Origin: Bacteroidetes bacterium QS_8_68_15
GTDB lineage: Bacteria; Bacteroidota; Rhodothermia; Rhodothermales; Salinibacteraceae
Direction of reading: 5' to 3'
NCBI GenBank assembly: GCA_003023245.1
Contig: PXTR01000133.1
Location: forward strand, 1-18,016
DNA: 18,016 nt
Part shown: positions 7,576 through 14,164 of the stretch, in pieces
Position numbering within the stretch: the stretch's first letter is position 1
How the letters are laid out: each line of letters begins with the position of its first letter
The notes under the pieces: generated by a model
The model's database searches: none
What the model was told of the DNA's origin: nothing
What the model saw: only the letters and a program-made list of their open reading frames with translations
Translations under genes and position numbers: made by a program

Positions 7576-8133
7576 TCACCGCGCGGCCGTCTTGCCGGCC
7601 TTGCGCTCGACGTGTTCGCCGACGTAGCGCACGCCTTTGCCCTTGTACGGCTCCGGCGGGCGCAGGCTGCGTATCTTCGCGGCGACCTGCCCGACGAGCT
7701 GCTTGTCGATGCCTTCGACGACGATGACCGGGTTGTTTCCACGCTCCGTGTGCGTCGAAAGCGCGACCCCCTCCGGCGGAACGAAGAAGATGGGGTGCGA
7801 AAACCCCAGCGCCAGTTCGAGCACGCCGTCGGAGTCCACGCTGGCGCGGTAGCCGATGCCGCGAATCTCCAGCTCCTTGGTGTAGCCGTCGGTGACGCCG
7901 ACCATCACGTTCGTCAGAAGCGAACGGAAGAGGCCGTGACGCTCGCGCTCGCGCCGCTCTTCGGACGCGCGCTGCAGCACGACGTGTTCGTCGTCGACCT
8001 CGATGCTCAGGTCGTCGTCCACCTGAAGGTCGAGCTGGCCTTTCGGACCGTCCACCGTCACCGTGTTGTCGGAAGCCACCTCGACGGTGACTTCGTCGGC
8101 GATGGGGACGGGCGTGTTGCCCATGCGAGCCAT
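7576..8133 (-). CDS. rplF: 50S ribosomal protein L6
   Basis: L6 sits near the factor-binding site of the 50S subunit. The 185-aa protein has the two repeated beta domains of the family. The start MARMGNTPVPIADEVTVEV precedes VTVDGPKGQLDLQV. ELEIRGIGYRAS and FSHPIFFVPP mark the second domain. The C-terminal signature GIDKQLVGQVAAKIRSLRPPEPYKGKGVRY is complete. A second ATG three codons on (8124) could also serve; the first was preferred because the family keeps two to three residues before the Met-Gly/Ile-Gly. The open frame further upstream translates heptad spacer. The strand DDDLSIEVDDEH is acidic. Confidence 0.97.
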   Translation of the reverse strand: MARMGNTPVPIADEVTVEVASDNTVTVDGPKGQLDLQVDDDLSIEVDDEHVVLQRASEERRERERHGLFRSLLTNVMVGVTDGYTKELEIRGIGYRASVDSDGVLELALGFSHPIFFVPPEGVALSTHTERGNNPVIVVEGIDKQLVGQVAAKIRSLRPPEPYKGKGVRYVGEHVERKAGKTAAR

Positions 8134-8144
8134 GGCGCGTTGCG

Positions 8145-8251
8145 GGTTGAAAGTTGAAGGTTGAACAGTTTCTTCTACGCCAGTGCGTTGCTGACTGATG
8201 ACAAACGCCCCCGTTCCCTCACGCAACATGAATCACGAAACACGAATCACG
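8145..8251. repeat. Two heptad blocks, rpsH-rplF spacer
   Basis: GGTTGAA, AGTTGAA and GGTTGAA lie at 8145-8165 next to the rplF start. AATCACG, AAACACG and AATCACG lie at 8231-8251 next to the rpsH stop. The two blocks use different seven-base words and are not clearly complementary, unlike several other spacers. Confidence 0.8.
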
Positions 8252-8257
8252 CAACGC

Positions 8258-8659
8258 TCAAAATACGTGCGCCACCACTTCGCCGCCGACGCCGATGCGA
8301 CGGGCTTCTTTGTCGCTCATCACCCCGCGCGAGGTGGAGATGATGGCAATGCCCAGACCGTTTTTGACGCGCGGAAGCTCGTCGGCTTTGGCGTACTCGC
8401 GCAGGCCCGGCTTGGAGATGCGATCGAGCATCCGAATAACCGGCTTCTCGTTCTCGTCGTATTTGAGAAAGATGCGCAGGAAGCCCTGCTTGCCGTCTTC
8501 GACGTTGAGGTAGTTTTTGACGAAGCCCTTTTCGAGCAGAATCTGCGTCATCGCGCGCTTGAGCTTCGAAGCGGGCACGTCGGCATAGCGGTGGCCGGCC
8601 GCCTGAGCGTTGCGCAGGCGGGCCAGAAAGTCGGCCACGGGATCGGTTACGGCACTCAT
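8258..8659 (-). CDS. rpsH: 30S ribosomal protein S8
   Basis: S8 binds helix 21 of 16S rRNA and in E. coli represses the spc operon. The protein is 133 aa. It starts [23 protein letters not shown] and has [19 protein letters not shown] (about 32-50), then the C-terminal RNA-binding domain with [37 protein letters not shown]. The Ser-Thr-Ser-x-Gly motif is intact. The gene order rpsN-rpsH-rplF is standard. A short in-frame extension upstream was rejected because it translates heptad spacer. Confidence 0.98.
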   Translation of the reverse strand: MSAVTDPVADFLARLRNAQAAGHRYADVPASKLKRAMTQILLEKGFVKNYLNVEDGKQGFLRIFLKYDENEKPVIRMLDRISKPGLREYAKADELPRVKNGLGIAIISTSRGVMSDKEARRIGVGGEVVAHVF

Positions 8660-8743
8660 TGCGATTGTGTGATTGACGAATGGCGATTGGCGATTGGAAG
8701 CGGTCCGCAGACACTCGCCAATCGACAATCGGAAATCGAAAGT
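8660..8743. repeat. Fold-back heptad spacer, rpsN-rpsH
   Basis: GGCGATT repeated at 8682-8695, with degenerate units back to 8660, faces CGCCAAT, CGACAAT, CGGAAAT and CGAAAGT at 8716-8743. ATTGGCG and CGCCAAT are exact complements, so the arms can pair around a loop of about 20 bases. One unit is eight bases long, a phase slip. Confidence 0.85.
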
Positions 8744-8747
8744 GACC

Positions 8748-9017
8748 TCACCAGCTGGCCTTGCGAACGCCGGGGATCTTGCCTTCGAGCGCCATCTCGC
8801 GAAAGACGATGCGGCTGACGCCGAAGTCGCGCATGTAGCCGCGCGTGCGACCGCTGATGGGGCAGCGGTTGTTCAGGCGCGTGGGGCTGGAGTTGCGCGG
8901 AAGCTTCTGAAGCTCCACCCACTTGCCTTCTTCCTTGAGGCGGCGTCGCTCGTCTTTGTACTTCTCGTACATGCGGCGACGCTTCTTCTGGCGGGCAATC
9001 TGGCTTTTCTTGGCCAT
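8748..9017 (-). CDS. rpsN: 30S ribosomal protein S14, zinc-free type
   Basis: S14 is in the 30S head and contacts 16S rRNA late in assembly. The protein is 89 aa. It starts [20 protein letters not shown] and contains [31 protein letters not shown], ending [17 protein letters not shown]. Only one Cys is present in the region where zinc-type S14 has CxxC pairs. This is therefore the C-minus long form, as in E. coli and Bacteroidota. It lies between rplE and rpsH. The 41-base spacer to rplE carries GGTTT-type heptads. Confidence 0.98.
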   Translation of the reverse strand: MAKKSQIARQKKRRRMYEKYKDERRRLKEEGKWVELQKLPRNSSPTRLNNRCPISGRTRGYMRDFGVSRIVFREMALEGKIPGVRKASW

Positions 9018-9025
9018 GGGGCTTT

Positions 9026-9053
9026 GCGGTTTCGAGTTTGGGGTTTCGAAAGT
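9026..9053. repeat. Heptad repeat, rplE-rpsN spacer
   Basis: Four units (GCGGTTT, CGAGTTT, GGGGTTT, CGAAAGT) fill nearly the whole 41-base spacer between rplE and rpsN. The same GGTTTCG/AGTTTGA words occur again beside rplP and rplV. Confidence 0.7.
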
Positions 9054-9058
9054 CGAGA

Positions 9059-9832
9059 CTATGCTTCGGCCGAGACGGGATCTTCTTCACTGGACTCCGG
9101 CTCGGCGTCAGGTTCTTCCTCTCCTTCGACGGGGGGCTCGGCCTCCTCCGGCTCCTCTTCTTGCTCTTCGAACAACTCGGTGTCTTCTTTGGCCGCCGCC
9201 AGCGCCGCTTCGCGCTCGCGCTCTTCGCGCTCTTCGCGCTCGGCCTCGGCTTCGTCCTCCCCTTCGTCGCGGCGCTGGAACGGCATCCCCAGCGCCTTGA
9301 GCAGTTCGTAGGACTCCTCGTCGGTCTCGGCAGTGGTGACGAAGGCCACATCCATTCCGTGAATGCGGTCGGTGCGGTCCACGTCGATCTCCGGGAAGAT
9401 AATTTGCTCGGGCAGCCCCAACGTGTAGTTGCCGCGCCCGTCGAAGGAACGGTCGGGGACGCCCTGAAAGTCGCGCTGACGCGGGAGCGCGAGCGTGACG
9501 AGGCGGTCGAAGAACTCGTACATGCGCGTGTCGCGAAGCGTCACCTTCGCGCCCACCGCGTCGCCCTTGCGAATGTTGAAGCTGGCGACGCTCTTTCTGG
9601 CGCGCGTGATCGACGGGTGCTGACCCGTAATCTTGCGCAGCTCGTCCACCGCGTCGTCGAGGAGCTTCTGGTTCTCGGGCGCATCGCCGACGCCTTTGTT
9701 GATGACGATCTTGTCGAGACGCGGCACTTCCATGACGTTGTCGTACCCGAACTCTTCTTTGAGCGTCGGCACGACCTCGTCACGATAGCGCGTCTTCAGG
9801 CGGGCGGTGACCTGTCCGTTTTGCGAAGCCAT
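9059..9832 (-). CDS. rplE: 50S ribosomal protein L5 with acidic C-terminal tail
   Basis: L5 binds 5S rRNA and contacts the P-site tRNA in the central protuberance. The first 187 residues are a normal L5: [52 protein letters not shown] and the [22 protein letters not shown] end region. A tail of about 70 residues follows (188-257). It is made mostly of Glu and Asp with a few Arg and Ala, in EEREERERE- and [13 protein letters not shown] runs. The usual family length is about 180 aa, so the tail is an addition. It could be a solubility or assembly adaptation in a high-salt cytoplasm (inference). It is in frame with a single TAG stop and no frameshift. Confidence 0.97.
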   Translation of the reverse strand: MASQNGQVTARLKTRYRDEVVPTLKEEFGYDNVMEVPRLDKIVINKGVGDAPENQKLLDDAVDELRKITGQHPSITRARKSVASFNIRKGDAVGAKVTLRDTRMYEFFDRLVTLALPRQRDFQGVPDRSFDGRGNYTLGLPEQIIFPEIDVDRTDRIHGMDVAFVTTAETDEESYELLKALGMPFQRRDEGEDEAEAEREEREEREREAALAAAKEDTELFEEQEEEPEEAEPPVEGEEEPDAEPESSEEDPVSAEA

Positions 9833-10097
9833 GATTCGGTTGTCGGTCGAGGGCGGAAAGGCTTCTTGGAGCTGAACGGCTTTTTAGAGCTGCCCACAAG
9901 GCCAGCAATGCAGAAGTTGGTAAAGGTCACGGGCGGCAGGCGGTTCCGGCCGCTCGCCTGCTTCCCGGGCGATTCATTGTGGGCGCGCGGGCACGGGAGC
10001 ACGAGGACGCACTTTGCCGCAGAGCCTCGCCGGAACACCACGCCGTCGCGATCCGGCGTGTGCTCTACCGATCAGCATTCGCTCACTCATTCTCTGC
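9833..10097. other. 265-base rplX-rplE spacer with GC-rich hairpins
   Basis: No coding region was recognised here and the heptad pattern is weak. Two stems stand out. CACGCCG (10039-10045) pairs with CGGCGTG (10054-10060), enclosed by AGAGC (10021-10025) and GCTCT (10062-10066). A second stem joins GCAGGCG and CGCCTGC around 9945-9970. On the transcript strand this leader could be a structured RNA element ahead of rplE. Nothing in it matched a riboswitch or tRNA that I recognise. Confidence 0.5.
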
Positions 10098-10433
10098 TCA
10101 CACGTCCAGTTCCTCGCCGGTGGTTTTGGCGTAGCGCACCCAGCGCCCTTTGCCCGTGTCGGGATCTTCCACCCGCTTGCGTCCTACGCGCGTGGTGTCG
10201 CCGTTCGAGTCGATGGGCATGACGTTGGAGACGTGAATGGGCAACTCCTTCTCGATGCGCCCGCCGTCGGGGTTTTGCTGCGACGGCTGCATGTGGTGCA
10301 CGCGCACGTTGACGCCTTCGACGATCACGCGGTCCTCCTCGGGAAACACCTTGAGGATGCGCCCCTCGACGCCGTTGTAGTTGCCGGCGGTCACGCGCAC
10401 CTCGTCTCCTTTTTTAACGTGAAGCTTAGGCAT
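10098..10433 (-). CDS. rplX: 50S ribosomal protein L24
   Basis: L24 is one of the first 50S assembly proteins and lies at the tunnel exit. It is 111 aa with an N-terminal KOW domain (KKGDEVRVTAGNYNGVEGRILKVFPEEDRVIVEGVNV, about 7-44), followed by HHMQPSQQNPDGGRIEKELPIHVSNVM, a typical L24 middle. The C-terminal half ends GRWVRYAKTTGEELDV. The start MPKLHVKKGD was preferred over the upstream in-frame Met, which lies in the heptad spacer. It sits between rplN and rplE, but the spacer to rplE is unusually long. Confidence 0.97.
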   Translation of the reverse strand: MPKLHVKKGDEVRVTAGNYNGVEGRILKVFPEEDRVIVEGVNVRVHHMQPSQQNPDGGRIEKELPIHVSNVMPIDSNGDTTRVGRKRVEDPDTGKGRWVRYAKTTGEELDV

Positions 10434-10461
10434 GTTCGATTTGTGATTTTCGATTTTCGAA
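10434..10461. repeat. Heptad repeat, rplN-rplX spacer
   Basis: Four units (GTTCGAT, TTGTGAT, TTTCGAT, TTTCGAA) begin directly at the rplX start. Near the rplN stop the sequence CCAATCGGAAAT gives a loosely complementary counterpart. Confidence 0.8.
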
Positions 10462-10536
10462 TGGCGGCTAATCGGCAATCGTCATTTACTACGTTTCACT
10501 CCGTTAGTCGCCTGCGGGTCGTGTGCCAATCGGAAA

Positions 10537-10905
10537 TTACAAGACTTCCGGGGCGAGTGAGACGATGCGCATGAAGCGCTGCTCGCGAAGCTCGCGCGCG
10601 ATGGGGCCGAAGATGCGCGTGCCGACCGGCTCGTCCTGCGGGTTCAGCAGCACGGCCGCGTTTTCGTCGAAGCGAATGTAAGAGCCGTCGGAGCGGCGGT
10701 GCTCCTTCTGCGCGCGCACGACCACGGCCGGGCTGACGTCGCCCTTCTTGAGCGTGCCGCCGGGGATGGCCTTCTTGACGGAGACCATAATCTTGTCGCC
10801 CACGCCGGCGTAGCGCGTGCCGCTGCCGCCCATCACGCGAATGCACATCACTTCGCGCGCACCGCTGTTGTCGGCCACGCTCAGGCGAGACTCTTGCTGA
10901 ATCAT
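10537..10905 (-). CDS. rplN: 50S ribosomal protein L14
   Basis: L14 forms intersubunit bridge B8 with 16S rRNA. It is 122 aa, exactly the usual length. It starts [24 protein letters not shown], then [15 protein letters not shown] and [16 protein letters not shown]. It ends with [44 protein letters not shown], the L14 signature. The gene lies between rpsQ and rplX, the standard spc-block start. The stop is TAA. Confidence 0.98.
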   Translation of the reverse strand: MIQQESRLSVADNSGAREVMCIRVMGGSGTRYAGVGDKIMVSVKKAIPGGTLKKGDVSPAVVVRAQKEHRRSDGSYIRFDENAAVLLNPQDEPVGTRIFGPIARELREQRFMRIVSLAPEVL

Positions 10906-10911
10906 TGTATG

Positions 10912-10982
10912 AGTTGAAAGTTGAAGGTTGAAGGGGCCTCTTCAAGACGAGAAACCCTTAACTTTGAACGTTAGACGTTGAA
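10912..10982. repeat. Heptad blocks, rpsQ-rplN spacer
   Basis: AGTTGAA, AGTTGAA and GGTTGAA at 10912-10932, plus CTTTGAA, CGTTAGA and CGTTGAA at 10962-10982. Here both blocks have the same orientation, so this spacer is a direct rather than an inverted pair. Confidence 0.8.
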
Positions 10983-10998
10983 CCGCCGACCGAAGGCG

Positions 10999-11445
10999 CT
11001 ACGCCGCGCGTTCGAGGATTTCGACGAGGCGCCAGCGTTTGTGCTTCGAAATCGGGCGCGTCTCCATGATGCGCACGGTGTCGCCCTCGCCGGCGTCGTC
11101 GTTTTCGTCATGCGTCATCTTGCGCTCGGAGCGCGTGAGGTACTTCTGGTACATCGGGTGCTTGGTCTGCCGCTCGATGGAGACGATGATGCTCTTCTCC
11201 ATCTTGTCGCTCACGACCGTGCCGACGCGCTCTTTGCGCAAGTTACGGCTTTCCTCCTCGGCGTGCAGCACGTCTTCGGCGACGGCGGCCTGCTCGGCGA
11301 CGATCCCGGCGCCTTCCTCGGCGACGTTGAGGGCGCCGTCTTCCCCGGACGCAGTGGTTGCGCCGGACGCCTCTTCGGCCTCAGCTTCATCAACCTGCGC
11401 TTCGTCGGCGTCCGGGGGGGTGGGGTGTTCCTCTTGCTCTGCCAT
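10999..11445 (-). CDS. rpsQ: 30S ribosomal protein S17 with acidic N-terminal extension
   Basis: S17 is an early 16S rRNA-binding protein with an OB fold. The core starts near residue 67 (RNLRKERVGTVVSDKMEKSIIV) and includes ERQTKHPMYQKYLTRSERKMTHDE and RIMETRPISKHKRWRLVEILERAA, all typical. The first 66 residues are an extra segment rich in Glu, Asp and Ala (MAEQEEHPTPPDADEAQVDE and onward); normal S17 is about 85 aa. The ATG at 11445 was chosen. A further in-frame upstream Met lies in the spacer, and there is no ATG between 11445 and the core. A GTG or TTG internal start cannot be excluded, so the extension is likely but not proven. Confidence 0.95.
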   Translation of the reverse strand: MAEQEEHPTPPDADEAQVDEAEAEEASGATTASGEDGALNVAEEGAGIVAEQAAVAEDVLHAEEESRNLRKERVGTVVSDKMEKSIIVSIERQTKHPMYQKYLTRSERKMTHDENDDAGEGDTVRIMETRPISKHKRWRLVEILERAA

Positions 11446-11528
11446 GATCAGTTTTGGGGGGTCGGTTTTCAGTATTCGCTGCGCTTTGTGCGTGCCCGGC
11501 GGCGGGCCTGCGATCACGCTGCCGCCCG

Positions 11529-11732
11529 TCAAGCTGCTACGCCAGCGGATTGCTTCTCGGTGCGGATCGTCTTGAGGCGCGCGATGGTCCGACGCTTCTT
11601 TTTAAGAATCATCGGGTTGGGCAGCTGCGCGATGGCGTGCTCGAAGCGCAGTTGCTCGAGGTCCTCCTGCTCCTCGCGCAGGCGCTCGTCGATTTCTTCA
11701 ACGCTGAGGGCGCGGATGTCGTCGGGTTGCAT
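11529..11732 (-). CDS. rpmC: 50S ribosomal protein L29
   Basis: L29 is a small helical protein at the tunnel exit, next to L23. It has 67 aa: MQPDDIRALSVEEIDERLREEQEDLEQLRFEHAIAQ, then LPNPMILKKKRRTIARLKTI and a short tail. Two helices with the PxxxxxxRRxIARxxT pattern are the family signature. The first helix is more acidic than usual. It lies between rplP and rpsQ, as expected. The upstream open frame is spacer sequence. Confidence 0.95.
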   Translation of the reverse strand: MQPDDIRALSVEEIDERLREEQEDLEQLRFEHAIAQLPNPMILKKKRRTIARLKTIRTEKQSAGVAA

Positions 11733-11744
11733 AGGAGAGTTGCA

Positions 11745-11765
11745 GGTTGAACGTTGAAGGTTCTT
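11745..11765. repeat. Heptad repeat, rplP-rpmC spacer
   Basis: GGTTGAA, CGTTGAA and GGTTCTT form a short array twelve bases from the rpmC start. Confidence 0.7.
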
Positions 11766-11811
11766 CGGGATGCGGGCGAAGCATGAACGCGAAATGTTCA
11801 ACTACAGGCCC

Positions 11812-11839
11812 CAATGGATGCACTGCAATGGATGCACTG
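11812..11839. repeat. 14-bp direct tandem repeat, two exact copies
   Basis: CAATGGATGCACTG occurs at 11812-11825 and again without change at 11826-11839. It lies six bases from the rplP stop. The period is twice seven, consistent with the heptad periodicity of the other spacers. Confidence 0.9.
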
Positions 11840-11845
11840 CAGGCG

Positions 11846-12289
11846 CTATTTCTTCGGGTCCTCGCTTTCGGCGTCGTAGCCGGGCCGCACGACGAACTTG
11901 GTCTTGATCGGGAGCTTGTGGCGAGCCAGGCGAAGCGCTTCCTGCGCCAGCTCCTGCGGCGCGCCGCCGCCGACTTCAAAGATCATCCGCCCCGGCCTGA
12001 CCGGCGCGACGAAGTACTCGGGCGAGCCTTTGCCCTTGCCCATGCGCGTCTCTGCGGGCTTCTGGGTAACCGGCTTGTCCGGAAAAATGCGGATCCAGAC
12101 CTTGCCGGCGCGCTGAAGCTTGCGGTTGGCCGCCACGCGCGCCGCCTCGATCTGGCGGCTGGAGAGACGGGCCTTTTCGAGCGCCTTGATGCCGAAGTCG
12201 CCGAAGCTGATGCGCGTGCCTCGGTTGGCGTTGCCTTTGAGGCGCCCGCGCTGCTGCTTGCGGTGTTTGGTGCGGCTGGGTTCGAGCAT
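11846..12289 (-). CDS. rplP: 50S ribosomal protein L16
   Basis: L16 lies near the peptidyl-transferase centre and the A-site tRNA elbow. The protein is 147 aa. It begins [20 protein letters not shown] and has [30 protein letters not shown], then [39 protein letters not shown], the diagnostic block. The tail ends with DAESEDPKK, acidic and longer than in E. coli (136 aa). The in-frame extension upstream of 12289 translates heptad spacer and is not used. Confidence 0.98.
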   Translation of the reverse strand: MLEPSRTKHRKQQRGRLKGNANRGTRISFGDFGIKALEKARLSSRQIEAARVAANRKLQRAGKVWIRIFPDKPVTQKPAETRMGKGKGSPEYFVAPVRPGRMIFEVGGGAPQELAQEALRLARHKLPIKTKFVVRPGYDAESEDPKK

Positions 12290-12293
12290 GAGC

Positions 12294-12361
12294 GGTTTCG
12301 AGTTTGAGGTTCGGGGTTTCGGGTTCTCTCGCGCAACGAGTGACGGTTCCAACTCGAAACC
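12294..12361. repeat. Fold-back heptad spacer, rpsC-rplP
   Basis: Five units at 12294-12328 are GGTTTCG, AGTTTGA and variants. A perfect 11-base inverted repeat pairs GGTTTCGAGTT (12294-12304) with AACTCGAAACC (12351-12361). Confidence 0.85.
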
Positions 12362-12394
12362 TTCCACCCGCAACGCAAGACCGCGCCGAAGGCG

Positions 12395-13099
12395 CTATCC
12401 GTTTCGGCGGCGGGGCGGGGGCTGCTTCATCTGCTGCCGCTGCTGGGCCTGCACGTTGGGGCTCAGGTCGGGGGTGCCCAGGATTTCGCCCCGGTAGATC
12501 CACGCCTTCACGCCGATGGTGCCATAGACCGTCAGCGCAGTGGCCTTAGCGAAGTCGATATCCGCGCGCAGGGTGTGCAACGGGACGCGGCCTTCGAGGT
12601 ACTCCTCCACGCGGCCCATCTCGGCTCCGCCCAGGCGCCCGGCCACGCGCAGGCGGATCCCCTCGGCTCCGGCGCGCATCGCAGCGCTCATGGCCTGCCG
12701 CATCGCGCGGCGAAACGAGATGCGCCCCTCGAGCTGCTCGGCGATGTTCTGCGACACGAGACTGGCGTCCAGCTCGGGGCGCTTGATCTCGGAAATATTG
12801 ATCTGTATGTCTTTGTCGGTCAAGCGCTTGAGCTCCTCGCGCAGTTGCTCGACTTCCGACCCGCCGCGCCCGATGACGACACCGGGCCGCGAGGTGTGCA
12901 GCGTGAGGATGACGCGCTTCGGCGTGCGCTCGATCACCGCGCGCGACAGGCCCGCCCGTTCGAGGCGCGCGCCCAGGTAGCGGCGAATCTCCTCGTCCTC
13001 CACGAGCTTCGCCTGCACGTCCTGCTCGTCGTACCAGTTCGAGTCCCATCCTTTGATGACGCCGAGGCGGAAGCCAATCGGATGTGTTTTCTGTCCCAT
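12395..13099 (-). CDS. rpsC: 30S ribosomal protein S3
   Basis: S3 forms part of the mRNA entry helicase site on the 30S head. The protein is 234 aa, a normal size. It starts [20 protein letters not shown], and the type II KH domain has GRGG at 77-80 followed by [10 protein letters not shown]. Its C-terminal domain contains [35 protein letters not shown] and [27 protein letters not shown]. The tail beyond about 212 is Gln-, Pro- and Arg-rich ([18 protein letters not shown]). It lies between rplV and rplP. The stop is TAG. A GTTGG-type heptad array precedes the start. Confidence 0.98.
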   Translation of the reverse strand: MGQKTHPIGFRLGVIKGWDSNWYDEQDVQAKLVEDEEIRRYLGARLERAGLSRAVIERTPKRVILTLHTSRPGVVIGRGGSEVEQLREELKRLTDKDIQINISEIKRPELDASLVSQNIAEQLEGRISFRRAMRQAMSAAMRAGAEGIRLRVAGRLGGAEMGRVEEYLEGRVPLHTLRADIDFAKATALTVYGTIGVKAWIYRGEILGTPDLSPNVQAQQRQQMKQPPPRRRNG

Positions 13100-13321
13100 G
13101 TTGGTTCTTGGAGCTTTGGTCTTGGAGCGTTGGTCTTGACGTTCGCAGCGCGCCGCGTCGTGCGACCCGCGTTTATGTCAAGTGGTCGAAATGCGATCAG
13201 CGCTGGGGTGCAAAAACACGATCCACGATCAAGCGAGCAAAGCGAACGGACGGCTCACGATTTACCGTTTCCCGAAGGCAGCGCTTTGCACCTGGAGGCA
13301 AGCGGTTTTCAAGAGCAAAGC
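13100..13321. other. 222-base rplV-rpsC spacer, no gene found
   Basis: Six heptads (TTGGTTC, TTGGAGC and variants) lie at 13101-13142 next to rpsC. The remainder contains a short CACGATC repeat (13217-13230 region) and GC-rich sequence without a coding frame of recognisable type. No terminator or promoter motif was supported. Confidence 0.6.
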
Positions 13322-13696
13322 TTACGCGGCCGCCAGGTCGGCGTCTTCGCGCTCGTCGGCGGTGGCGATGATGACAGTGAGGTGGCTCGTGCGTTTCTTG
13401 TACGGATGCGCGCGCCCGCGGGCCGCCGGCCGGAAGCGCTTGTACGCCTGCCCCTCGTCCACATGGATTTCCTTGATGAAGAGGTTGTTTTCCTCGATGC
13501 GCTCGTCGCGGTTCTGGTCGATCAAGTTGAAGACCGCATCGCGGAGGGTGCGCTCGATGGGCTCGGTGGCGCGGTGCGGCATGAAGCCCAGCGCGCCGAC
13601 GGCCTCGGCGACGTTTTTGTCGCGCACGGCATTGACGACGGCGCGCATCTTCATCGGCGCGTTGCGAATGTGCTTGCGAACGGCGCGGGCTTGCAT
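13322..13696 (-). CDS. rplV: 50S ribosomal protein L22
   Basis: L22 lines the nascent peptide tunnel with a long beta hairpin. It is 124 aa. It starts MQARAVRKHIRNAPMKMRAVVNAVRDKNV, then AVGALGFMPHRATEPIERTLRDAVFN and IKEIHVDEGQAYKRFRPAARGRAHPYKKRTSHLTVII, which holds the hairpin with the conserved RGRAxxxxKRTSH motif. The C-terminal 12 residues (ADEREDADLAAA) are an acidic tail. It lies between rpsS and rpsC. The stop is TAA. Confidence 0.98.
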   Translation of the reverse strand: MQARAVRKHIRNAPMKMRAVVNAVRDKNVAEAVGALGFMPHRATEPIERTLRDAVFNLIDQNRDERIEENNLFIKEIHVDEGQAYKRFRPAARGRAHPYKKRTSHLTVIIATADEREDADLAAA

Positions 13697-13707
13697 GGCG
13701 GCGTTAC

Positions 13708-13742
13708 GGTTTCGAGTTGGAGATTTCGGGTTGGGGATTCTT
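13708..13742. repeat. Heptad repeat, rpsS-rplV spacer
   Basis: Five units (GGTTTCG, AGTTGGA, GATTTCG, GGTTGGG, GATTCTT) lie next to the rplV start. A TTCGGG/CCCGAA inverted pair follows within the spacer. Confidence 0.8.
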
Positions 13743-13773
13743 TTCCCGAATGTCCGGAACTACGTCTGATGCG

Positions 13774-14073
13774 TCACGGACCAGGCTTTTTGGTCTTGGC
13801 GCGGCGGTCGGCTTTGCCGACGGGGTGGCCGGTGAAGGTGCGCGTCTCAGCGAACTCGCCCAGCTTATGGCCGACCATGTTCTCGGAGATGTACACGGGC
13901 ACGAACTGCTTGCCGTTATGCACGGCGAAGGTGTGGCCTACGAAGTCGGGTGTAATCATCGAGGAGCGGCTCCACGTCTTGACCACGCGCTTCGAGTCTT
14001 CCTCGTTGAGCTCGTCGACTTTGCGCTGGAGTTTGTAGTAAACGTACGGCCCTTTGCGTAGAGAACGCGGCAT
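13774..14073 (-). CDS. rpsS: 30S ribosomal protein S19
   Basis: S19 is in the 30S head and contacts S13 and the A-site finger. It has 99 aa. It starts [22 protein letters not shown], then [52 protein letters not shown], which is the full family core; the C-terminal tail is basic ([13 protein letters not shown]). The ATG at 14073 was used; the upstream in-frame Met lies in translated CCACAC-type heptads. It follows rplB in the standard order. Confidence 0.98.
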   Translation of the reverse strand: MPRSLRKGPYVYYKLQRKVDELNEEDSKRVVKTWSRSSMITPDFVGHTFAVHNGKQFVPVYISENMVGHKLGEFAETRTFTGHPVGKADRRAKTKKPGP

Positions 14074-14078
14074 TTCGA

Positions 14079-14163
14079 GTGCGGGGGTGTGGGAGTGTGG
14101 GGGTGTGGGGGTTGTTGGAGCGCAGGCGTGAGGGATACTCCCGTACACCCGCACGCCCGCACA
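14079..14163. repeat. Fold-back heptad spacer with shared core, rplB-rpsS
   Basis: Units GTGCGGG, GGTGTGG and relatives at 14079-14113 face GTACACC, CGCACGC and CCGCACA at 14143-14163. In between lies the core TTGTTGGAGCGC (14112-14123). The same core and similar arms occur in the rplC-rplD spacer. Confidence 0.85.
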
Positions 14164-14164
14164 A

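Noticed and set aside
10057..10073. GATCGGTAGAGCACACG on the minus strand resembles a common sequencing adapter start (16 of 17 identical)
   Set aside because: The match stops after 17 bases, has an internal mismatch and sits in a spacer that continues normally. Contamination is not supported, though read-level inspection would settle it.
10020..10080. Possible tRNA on the minus strand, because GGTAGAGCA resembles a D-arm
   Set aside because: No T-arm GTTCRA motif or acceptor pairing was found, and the AGAGC pairs with a distant GCTCT in a different layout.
14074..14154. N-terminal extensions of rpsS, rplD, rplW, rplP, secY, rpsJ and rpsD reading through the spacer
   Set aside because: The extra residues are translations of heptad repeats, are not related to the protein families, and conserved Met starts lie at the family positions.
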